Assembly (NCBI RefSeq): GCF_003149455.1
Contig: NZ_QFFK01000007.1
Span: forward strand, 372,001-436,000
Source: Chitinophaga deserti
Lineage (GTDB): Bacteria; Bacteroidota; Bacteroidia; Chitinophagales; Chitinophagaceae
Direction of reading: 5' to 3'
DNA length: 64,000 nucleotides
In this document: positions 53,901-62,100 of the stretch, piece by piece
Position numbering within the stretch: the first letter of the stretch is position 1
Layout of the letters: each line of letters starts with the position of its first letter
Made by a program: the position numbers and the translations under genes
The notes under the pieces: model-generated
What the model was told of the DNA's origin: nothing
Database searches by the model: none
The model's input: the letters and a program-made list of their open reading frames with translations, nothing else

Positions 53901-55337
53901 GCAACCGGTAATGCTGCTGGTGCAGGCGAACTGAATTCACGCGACCGCTGGCAGATAAGGCGTCTTCCTTCACTCGGAGTAGGGAAACACCTGATGGAGA
54001 TATCATGTACCGGCGGTACATTCAATGGGGTTGGTGTTGAGGTTTATAAAGGTTCAGCATCGCAGTTGTCACAGGTGTCAAGCAGTTTTGGCCTGCCGAT
54101 AATTTTCTCCACAGCCAACATATCTTCCGGCAGCCTGGATTATGACACATATATTTCTACCTCAGGAGGAGCAGTTACGCGAAGGTATACCTGCGCCTCA
54201 GGACCAATTGATATCTGTGCAGGTTCATCCTCTTGCGGTGTATTGCCTATGAAAGCGGTATTAAATCCCTATGTGTCCGGCCACCTTGGCAATTGGCTCG
54301 TTCAGGATGAACTGGTATATCTTACCGACCGCTCACAAACGCCCGATGTTACTACTAACGGATTTACCCGAAAAGGGGGTGCCTATAAAAATTTCACCGC
54401 TTTCTGGCAATGGAACTACCTAATTCAAAACTGGTCGCCCGAATTGACAGTGAATTGGGTTACTGCACGTCAGGTTACACTTTACGATCGATATTCTCAG
54501 GAGCTGGAGAATAAAAATGCCCTTGATCAGTATACTTCAGCAAGGTTTGGCTATCGCAGTTCTGTACCGGTGATGACAGGTTACAACGCCAGAAGCCGTG
54601 AACTATATTACGATGGCTTTGAAGACTATAAATACAATCCGGCTAATCTGGCCTTTGTAAGTTGTAATGGCGATAATTTCGATATCCGGAAAATAGTGGG
54701 TATTGACTGGACATGGCTGGATGCTTCTAAAGCACATACCGGTAATTACAGCCTCGTCCTCAAATCAAATCTTCTCCTCAAAACGCAGGCTTTTGATAAT
54801 GAGCACGGACCGGGACAGTATATCGAGACGAATGCAGCAGGCGAATACCAGCGCAGGCTCGATGGCTGGATGGGGCTTTTCGGATTCAATCCTCTGACAA
54901 AAGGGAAGTATGTCGTTTCCATGTGGGTCAATGATGGGAATGCTCTTGATAAATCAACCAGTGTAAATGTTAAGGTGAATGGTGTTACCCTAACTGATAC
55001 AAAGACATGGAAGGCTTCAGTGGAAGGGTGGGAGCAATTTGAATTTATTGTCGATATGTCATTGTTTAATACAGCAAACATGAGCGAACTGCAGTTTGAA
55101 ATCACAGGAACCGGTTCTCCAAGACTGGATGATATCCGCATCTTCCCGGCCAATGGTAATGCCAAAACATTTGCCTATGATGAGAAAACGCTTCGCCTGA
55201 TGGCAGAACTCGATGCCAATAACTTTGCGACACTCTATGAGTATGATGAGCAGGGACAGTTAATCAGAGTGAAGAAAGAAACTGAAGAGGGTATAATCAC
55301 ACTGAAAGAAAGCAGATCCACATACCTCAAAAAGTAA
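47964..55337 (+). CDS. Giant SpvB/RHS-like surface protein with lectin-like modules, RHS operon gene 4
   Basis: The 2457-residue protein has an N-terminal signal-like helix (KKKIAVFFLGLMTLETLIPL). Its opening domain is typical of Bacteroidota RHS-type proteins (MVDLFTGDFKYNIPLMDVDG, then WVGLGWNLNVGSITRQLRG), like the SpvB/TcdB beta-propeller start of Tc and RHS shells. Two Cys-rich motifs (CPQGYELNASGTKCI, about residue 1597; CPSGYTQSPDGLKCI, about 1837) each precede a beta-sandwich; the first resembles PA14. A galactose-binding-like domain lies at about 2300-2395 (GKYVVSMWVNDGN ... SPRLDDIRIFP). The end carries one YD-like unit (TLYEYDEQGQLIRVKKE). No T9SS sorting domain and no toxin domain is seen. 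By eye the gene is A+T-richer than genes to the left. Confidence 0.8.
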   Translation: MIRSASTKKKIAVFFLGLMTLETLIPLQSLALTSGPVQPEMTQFQPAGMSDMVDLFTGDFKYNIPLMDVDGYPINLNYSQGVSMEDEASWVGLGWNLNVGSITRQLRGIPDDHNGDRVKSVNHMKTKVTTGGRFTGRVEFTGFQALKLAGSITAGVFYDNYTGWGGEVGAGGNAGLSLTGKNANSTTLGLNAGLNSNTASGVSTTLGASISVSQKMEQNVTQSIAGNLSLSYNTREGMKELTLGSSYSSGKLSRNTGTGTYSLNTPVFYPAGEVPFKSASRTYSLDLGLAATLWNFAVGGSGYKTVREVAKNINEQQAYGSLYGHNGKNNDNALMDFMREKDNIIVKDMNHIALPIATPDIFAFNSHAGGGQFKVSRGGTGVFFNNRKVDETENSTLGGDFGFGYLFHGGVSLYEQDINDVSQKWKEGRGNNWLNKGDYTSFTNVKEEDAYFKAIGEPTMEDPTFASRIQEEDPVYIPIVRNTTAPTLKQVGKTAVPLIGSNRYEKAGRQQRNEAISYLTASEAAFGGMNEQIISYAANTLDGNGNFTAQRADQITKTGIDRIGGNKKKHHLSEITMTGEGGKRLVYGIPVYNNLQREYSFAIKPKTSSQGTEMDTRTDNLVSYERNGTAIIHKYPGTNEFYSEQTQPAYASSFLLTAVLSPDYVDVTGDGITDDDRGTAIKFNYTRHAANFRWRSPIEENKATLNRGQLADPDDDKGSIVYGEKEIWYLHSIETKTKIAYFITGARNDALGVVDFHGKYDNTQQQRQLVQIRLYSKSDLTTPIKTVKLGYDQSLCKGVPNYLNGPSATQGKLTLKSVHFEHGLSTRGSKHAYTFDYNEGALNDNKYAALASDRWGTYKPAVTTTGEMRNDEYPYSTNTKPEMWLLKTINLPTGAAIEVNYESDTYNYVQNRQAMEMSAWPTMLRQNGTVTTKLEEMTKMRFTLPTGVSVTNLADFQNIVLGGSKYLYGKVFCNLTDEPANNDTDKFDWVPCYAEVKSISVNGAIIDAEFVNPVVSGRAINPFLMAAWQRMRLDYPRYAWPGYKNKIPDEESMDAAMGALSNAISNIRELKEDFNERGLRRGFAFNYKSAKSFVRLGVFSKSVAPDGKKGGGARVRSLVMRETWDAGPEEVNTQLYTYTTKNDNGATIGSGVASYEPSIGGDENSWRQPDPYTQVNRKALNNEFYLEEPFGEALFPSPTVGYREVKVESRSGRDTDLNVVSQTGYLQYDFYTAKEFPTETENTPISVYERKPPGISFFFGGRSIYEMVMSQGYVIRTNDMHGKPRAERVFNQKKEEISATEYYYNAEERGGHQRLKNVVDVVDSKGNIIKDQIIGRELDLFVDMREGETTNSGTSYHVGVDMFPVYIWIIPAPHFPINGNLEYRLFRSSSVTKTVHYTGIPQRIVKKTDGASVTTYNLLFDKDTGVPLVTATDNEFNDPVYSVNIPAYWYRTRMGRAYETANILYKNLTVDEQGNIGSNYKPYLVEGDELTDVSNADRVFWVINSTISNGSVKSLRLVDRFGTLVKGVNSNFKVTRSGYRNQASESMGSILTLEKPFTDYRLKMDLNTDFAAMRVIDVKATLFSEEWGQPADCIPRSCPQGYELNASGTKCIVRATVQNQALNLDPCYFPGTVTYCSSTKIYNIFKAETHSLSHGFWTGGASSSPRGGRLGALAVFAHEGTPFGGRWYQFVKDISVPRAGNYYLGFAADDEFKVTMNGSEVMNRQTYYPSNHESWHVMPVTLQRGLNRLVFDYRSNGGERGAAFELYDCEIDDILSGDGQRINPIYDSRKMLQDNDYNSFFISMEATIERSRYGCSGGSIPNVSEPVPYCENVPIGTCPSGYTQSPDGLKCIQNATLDQTGNFNIKRVYDMPSTTSTLPAIIRDVSGNKIGENGNCVFKYTPYEPMAGIQTFTASPTAMVMAERCGRHANNSIWLNGTVPSGGKAGFRSCFTIDSLSEYYVGYGNLSGVLEVRIDNQLVATGNAAGAGELNSRDRWQIRRLPSLGVGKHLMEISCTGGTFNGVGVEVYKGSASQLSQVSSSFGLPIIFSTANISSGSLDYDTYISTSGGAVTRRYTCASGPIDICAGSSSCGVLPMKAVLNPYVSGHLGNWLVQDELVYLTDRSQTPDVTTNGFTRKGGAYKNFTAFWQWNYLIQNWSPELTVNWVTARQVTLYDRYSQELENKNALDQYTSARFGYRSSVPVMTGYNARSRELYYDGFEDYKYNPANLAFVSCNGDNFDIRKIVGIDWTWLDASKAHTGNYSLVLKSNLLLKTQAFDNEHGPGQYIETNAAGEYQRRLDGWMGLFGFNPLTKGKYVVSMWVNDGNALDKSTSVNVKVNGVTLTDTKTWKASVEGWEQFEFIVDMSLFNTANMSELQFEITGTGSPRLDDIRIFPANGNAKTFAYDEKTLRLMAELDANNFATLYEYDEQGQLIRVKKETEEGIITLKESRSTYLKK

Positions 55338-55341
55338 AAAC

Positions 55342-56124
55342 ATGCAATTCCGGAATAGAAATACCATTATCGCTTCGGCATTTATATTATTGGTGGTCGC
55401 TGCGGGTACCGCTGCGGGTGTACCGTATTGGAAAGCACAAACTGCTAAGAGTAACGAATTACCTCCGTTACCCGAGCCCGAACGTGTTTCAGAGAATGAC
55501 ATGCGAATTCTTGAAGAGCTTGGGGGAGTACTGAAAAAGATTGATTCGCTGAATGCCTTTGAAACCGCGGGAAGTATCCGTGTCTCTGACCCCGATGAAG
55601 GTGAACAATCGCTGGAATACCATTATGCAAAGAGAGATTCCCTGTCATATTACAAGTTAGGCCAGCAGGAAACCCTCAGCAATGGAAAAATTGTGGTAAT
55701 GGCAGACCATTATGCGGAGAAGCTTTTTGTGACTCCTGCCGGTCAAACCCCTAAAGCTGGATTTATGCCAGCAGGTGATCAGCTTGCTGCATTCCTCACA
55801 GGAGAGGGGTATGCCATCCGTAAATCGGAAACTGATGGGATGCGATATATTGAATTAACACGCCCAAACCATATCAATTATAAAGTGTACCGGATTGGGT
55901 ATGACGATGCCGGACTGGTCCGGGAATCATTCATACGTATGACGGACATATCGCACCCATTGGATACTTCGCGTGACAGAATCATCCGGACTTCGGCTGA
56001 CCGCTGGATTGTTGGCAGACCTCCGACGGACCTTTTTGATATTTACCGACTTATAAAAGAAGAAGGTGGCAGTTATGTACCTATGCCTGCTTACCAACAC
56101 TACGACATCATCCTGACCCAATAA
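55342..56124 (+). CDS. Anchored small protein, RHS operon gene 5
   Basis: The 260-residue product has one N-terminal membrane helix (IIASAFILLVVAAGTAAGV) and a soluble part. A segment after it (LPPLPEPERVSENDM) is a Pro/Glu linker. The remaining domain has strands such as SLEYHYAKRDSLSYYKLG and YIELTRPNHINYKVYRIG, a fold reminiscent of lipoprotein-carrier (LolA-like) shells, though this is not firm. It sits 4 bases after the giant gene and 13 bases before the RHS gene, and probably serves their export or assembly. Confidence 0.7.
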   Translation: MQFRNRNTIIASAFILLVVAAGTAAGVPYWKAQTAKSNELPPLPEPERVSENDMRILEELGGVLKKIDSLNAFETAGSIRVSDPDEGEQSLEYHYAKRDSLSYYKLGQQETLSNGKIVVMADHYAEKLFVTPAGQTPKAGFMPAGDQLAAFLTGEGYAIRKSETDGMRYIELTRPNHINYKVYRIGYDDAGLVRESFIRMTDISHPLDTSRDRIIRTSADRWIVGRPPTDLFDIYRLIKEEGGSYVPMPAYQHYDIILTQ

Positions 56125-56137
56125 TGCCGCAATTCAT

Positions 56138-59100
56138 ATGCCTTTGAATATTTTCAATTTCCGGAAATTTCTTTTTGCAGTGTGCTGTCTGCTAATGGCA
56201 GCCACCGGCTTTGCCGCAACAGAACCTTACCAGCAACAACTGGCAGGTAAGATCAAGGCCGGGGATACGCTCGTGCTGAGAGATGAGAAGTTCAGAAATC
56301 CATCCTACGACTGGAGTAAGATTCTCAACCGAAAAGTATCGAATAACATCCGGTTTGAACTGGTGACAGATTCTCTATTCCGTATAAAAAAACCATTTAC
56401 ATGTAAGCTCGAACTTAAAGTGGAATATTGGACGCAACCAAGCCAGGCTGATCCAATAACGGAAGAGAACGTAACGCTCGAAGTACGGTATGATACTGCC
56501 GCCGGAGGAATGTACACTGCTGTGGATGAATTCGACTTTCTGAACGGGCATTTGGTTAAATTGACGGTTAATAGTATTTCCAGTGCTGAATTAGGGGAGG
56601 ACCTTCCCGGAATATTCCGCATTGTAAGCCAGGTAGCAATTGACCGGAATTACGTACAGGATCCGGCTGCCCTTGTGGAGATATTTGCCCGGGAATCCAC
56701 CGGAGAGCAGGCACAATTACAACCGGAAGGACAAATGATGGCAATGGCAGCACCGGTAACTGTTACACCCAACAGAGTGTCACTGGTTTGGGGTGCGCCA
56801 AATGATGGGATAGATGATTATGACCTTGAATGGACCTTTATTGATGAATTTCATCCTGATGGAACATTCTTAAGCAATCCCGTGAATCATACCAACACGG
56901 CGGTACTTGAACGGATGTTCCGGAACAATGCCAGCCGGGTTACCCTTAAGGGGCATGAATATCACATTAACCTGGTGCACAATACGCGTTATCTGTTAAT
57001 CAGAATGCGTACCGCTCCGAAAGACCCTGTTTCCGGTTTACGGAATCCCGGTACCTGGTCTTACCAGATTAAGCATACACCGGTAGGGGGGACTGAACAG
57101 ATAAACAGCGGTGTAATTATTTTGACCAATACCTGGCACCGTTCTGCTTTCAACTGGCAGTATTCTGCGACTTTTGCAGAAGAAGGGAAAAGGAAGGAAG
57201 TGGTATCTTACTTTGATAAATCACTCAAAAATCGTCAAACAGTAACACTGTCTAACCACTCAAATGAAGTTGCCAGTGAAGCGGACCTGACTACAGTTGC
57301 TCAATCTGTAATCTACGATCAGTATGGCCGTCCAACTGTGGAAATGCTGCCGGCTCCATTGAATGGTGTTAATATACTCGATTTTCAGTCTCAGCTCAAC
57401 AAAAAAGCCAATGGTACGCAATACACGTTTGTGGATGTGAACAGCGGAACGTTTGATTGTAATTTCACATTCCCTGCTATGGGTAATACAGCAGGTGCAG
57501 GTAAATATTACTCCACACAGAATGGTTTCAAAGCCTTAGGCAACCATAGTTATGTGCCGGATGCGGAAGGCTATCCTTTTTCTGGTAAGATATACATGAA
57601 TGATAATACCGGCAGGCTGGCGGTACAGGGAGGTGTTGGACCCAAGTTTCAGCCTCAATGGAATGCGGCGAACCCTGACCTTCATGCTACCCGTTTTTAT
57701 TATAGTAAACCCTCCCAGTTCGAGCTTTACCGGCTTTTCGGTAACGATATAGGAGATGCCACGCATTATAGTAAAACTACTACGGTAGATCCTAATGGTC
57801 AAATCTCAGTTTCCTATACAAACCTGTCTGGTAAAACCATAGCTACCGGCCTAAGCGGACCGGCGCCAGCTAATCTTGATGGATTACCGGGTAAACCTGC
57901 GGCCGAACAGAAGACCATCGATCTGTTTACTAATTCAGCCTTTGCATTTGATCCTGTTACTTTAAAACTTACCGCCAGCCAGGTATATGTTGCCCAGGAA
58001 GCCGGTACACGTAAACTGACGGTGGATGTGGCCAACCTGTTGTCCTCTTCAACTATCGCAGCGAAGAATATCTGTACCAAATGTGAATACGAGATTGTCC
58101 TAACGGTGACCTCAGATTGCGCTGACCCACTCATTCCGCAGGTGTTTACCATACCTGTAGGTGTTCCCGGAACTAACTGTACACCCCTCACGGGCAGCTT
58201 CCGTCAGGAAGTAACAGCGATTTTTGCAAACACAGGCCAATATTATATCCGGCTGGAATTACGCATTAAGCAAAATAGGGTAGATCAGCTGGCGGAACAA
58301 TCCATCGCCATCAATGATCTGCTGAAAAAGCAATTCGATTTTGTTAAAGAAGAGCTGGAGCAGATTGACTTCAGTGGCTGCTTTGACGATTGCCAGACCT
58401 GCTATGCAGCCCTTGGTACCAAGGTGGTGTTCATGCAGAAGATCAGGGACAAGATGACCGCTATGGGCATCAATATGACAACTTATGGCAGCCAGGTAGA
58501 TGCCTGGTCTGGCCCGTTATATGATAACCTGAGCACTAAATGCGCTGCGGCAAGAGGTGATTGCGGAGAAGATCCTTGTGCAAATCTGAAAAGAACACTG
58601 CGTAAAGACGTTTCTCCCGGAGGACAATATGCACTATTTAACGCTGCTGGAGAGCCGGTGGAAACTTCCATCCATGTATTGTTCAACAAGTTCAGAGTAG
58701 TTTTTCCTGAAAGAACGAAGGATGAGCCCGGCTACCTAAATAACATGGTGCAGAATGATGAGGGAGACATGGTGTCTGTACATGATAAGGCATTTACGCT
58801 TACAGATCTGGTTAAATACTGGAAGCAGGATTGGGAAGATCTTTTTGTTATTTATCATCCCGAGTATTGTGCCTATACCTACTGTGTAAGCACCACATCT
58901 TATCAGAAATGGGATGAAAAGCTCAATAAACTTGCGCTTACTGCAGCAGATGCACTTATACTGTCTACCAAATCTTTCGATAGGAATGATCCGGTGTGGC
59001 TAACTACTGTAGACCCATATTTCTTGTCAGTGCGCGGTGCAGCATATCTTACTGCTTTCAAAGCGGATCTGCAGAACTACTCCATTAATGTGAAAGGGCT

Positions 59101-62100
59101 ATCCATGCTCGTAAACAAGGACGTTAACCGCTACGTGGATTATGTGCTGTATTGCTCGGATCGTTTTGGCTCTGCAAGTACAGCACCTGGCACAGAAGAT
59201 AATACATGGGGAGGTTGTGCCCCCGATGTGAATTGCCGGGTTATTGACCGGGAATGGAGAATGTACCTAGATGCTTACATGGAGCTGAAGAGAAAGTACT
59301 ATCAGATAGACAGAGCTGCTAACGAATGTGCGGTAATAACCTGTCCTGTAGGTACACCAGTTTCATTGGGGAGTGGATGTCCTCCAACTGGTGCGTTCAG
59401 TTTGAAATCATTATCAGTATCAGGGAGCCTTCAGACTGTTACTGTCCGTTACGAAGGAGGGAATATTCCCCGTGCGGCAACTGTTACCTTACATTATCCA
59501 TCCAACTACGATGGGCTTACGCAGGTAGCTTCCGTGGCTTTCGCTGCAGGTGATAAGGAAAAAACAATCAGTATTGCATCCGCCATCCAGGTAAACCTGG
59601 TGAAAGTAAAAAGTGTAACATGTAGCGGCGGATCCTCTATAATACCATGCAATGGACCTTCTTATACGCTGGACCTCGGTACAGGCGGGCGTAAGTCTGG
59701 TTTCCGAACATGGGATAAAGTGGTAGGCGGCACAGTTGTTACTTACAAAGCAATTGAAGGGTATAAAGACCAGCCTCCTACAGGCTATTGTTCCGGTGCT
59801 CCTGTACCTGTTTTCTATAGTTGCTTATGGGTGAAAACACCGAATAATACTGCAGGTGAATACCTGCAGAATGTCTGGCTGGTGATCTGCCCGGCAACAG
59901 CCTGTGCCTCTCCAGGGAGTTTCGCTGCTACTACCGGCAACATCCCTAACCTGACCTTTTTTAATAGTTCTACTACTGTATATCTGTACCCGAATACGGC
60001 CCCAACCACTGTTATTGCTAATCCTGGTTGTATTAATCCGGTACGTACGTGGTATGATTGTTATTCGGTGACGCTAAGTGGTGTGACCTATAATTACCGG
60101 AATGTGTCTGTGTTTTCATGCCCACCTGCCTGTAGTTTTACATTAATTGTTACCAGCGGTGATGGAGATTTGTATATCAGACGAAATCCTTCTGAAACAT
60201 GGTATTATTATGTATCTCCAAGTGACCCGGGTAGTGGATGTCCGGATATTCCGGGAGATCAGGCTCAATTTTATCCCTGCATCATTTTCAAGCGTACAAA
60301 CGGAGTTGCAGATACGCTGGTAAATGTTTGGATGTTTACCTGTATTGAAGAAAATCCAGGTTTCGCAGCAACAAATGAAAGTATGCTGCTGGCCGCTGAA
60401 CCATGCGATGCATACAAATCAAAACAGTCGAGGCTCGGTCTTGTGGATTATAATGCTGCCATTGATACGGCCGGGATTAAGACACAGGGGGCAGGGCAGT
60501 TACAACAGCAGATTCAGAACGCATGTGCCAATCAGGCAGATGGCTGGATTAGCCGTTTACGCCCTGGAATGGGAAATGTCTTACCGGCCGACAGTGTGGC
60601 TCTTCGTAATAAACTGATAGAACTCTGCAACAAAGGAGTCGATATATATCATCCTTATGGCGCCAGCACACTGCCGCCTCATGCCACATTGCCAAGCGGA
60701 GCGGTTAGCTTCAAAGATGTGTTGAAATCTATTACCGGGCTTACTCAGCTTACTGCTGACTACAACCCCTGGCTGCTGGATGGGCCTTACCCTTATAAAA
60801 CGCCGGCGCAGACATCGTTGCCGTTGATTTCTTCATCAGATCCTGAATTGTGCAGCAGGCTGACAACGCTGAAAGCAGATTATCTGTTACAGCCACCCGG
60901 CAATTCCTTCCACACATATCTTACCAACCGGTTTGGTACCGCCAATACATTAACCGTAGCGGAACTGACCGAATTGGAAAGAAGCTGTACCTCGTGTAAG
61001 TATCTGCTTAATGTAGACATTCAGGTTCCAGTGTTCCTCACGAAAGAGGCCAAAGGATGTATTACTGCACAGGAGCTCAATACTGCGTGGAACGCTTTGC
61101 TGGCTGAAAATCTTACCAACTTCACCAGTGCGCATCCCAATTATGAACGTATATTCACAAATTACTTTAACCATAAATGGGGCTTCACACTCAGCTTTAC
61201 TGATTATCAAAAGCTGAAAGCGCTTTATGATCAGAGTCCCTCGACTACGGCCATTCTTTGTAATGAACCAGTATTCGCACCGCAGGCAACAGATCCTTAC
61301 GATTGCCTGTTAACTCTGGTGCAACGGGGGGTGTGGAATGGTATGCAACGGTACGATAGTTACATTGCAGAGGCTAAACGCCAGTTCAAACAGGAATATA
61401 TCAGCGATTGTAGTAAGGCCCTGGCTAAGCTGGAAATGACGCACATGGTTTCTGACTACCATTTTACCTTGTACTATTATGACCAGTCGGGGCAGTTGGT
61501 TAAAACTGTTCCCCCCGAAGGCGTGAAGTTACTTAGTGACGCGGAGATTGCAGCGGCAGCAGAAGCAAAGGAAACTATTACTAACTGTACTTATACAGGC
61601 CCTACTACAGCCACTGACATGGCGCTGACCAATACCTATCTTACCAGTGCTTTCGAATCCGGCAAACGCTCAGTAGAAATGTGGGTATACGGCAACGAAT
61701 TGCCACATGGGCAGGTACTCATGTCAACAGGTATTAATGGTTATCTGATGAATGCCTGTATCGGCAGCAGTATTTTGGAACTCGACCTGTATAAACTGGT
61801 TTCTGGGGATGTGACCAATAATTCCGTGGAAATCACGCGTTCCCGCCATTATAAAGTTCAACTCAATGCAGCTAACGTACGGCCATGGATGCACATCGTG
61901 CTGACCGGAGAAAATATTGGGCAGGATAACGGAACACTCAATATTTATGTAAATGGTGAGCTTTGCCCTGCAATAACTACCGGCACAGCGCCAGCCACCT
62001 GCGGATGGGAGATTGGGTATTCGGGCAGTACGCTCGTTTTGCCGTCGAACACCAGTATTTTGAAACACTTACGTGGTTACAGCAGGGATCTGAGCATTTC

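Noticed and set aside
47964-55337. T9SS sorting domain at the end of the giant surface protein
   Set aside because: The C-terminus is a YD-like unit ending ESRSTYLKK, with no PNP motif or sorting-domain strands.
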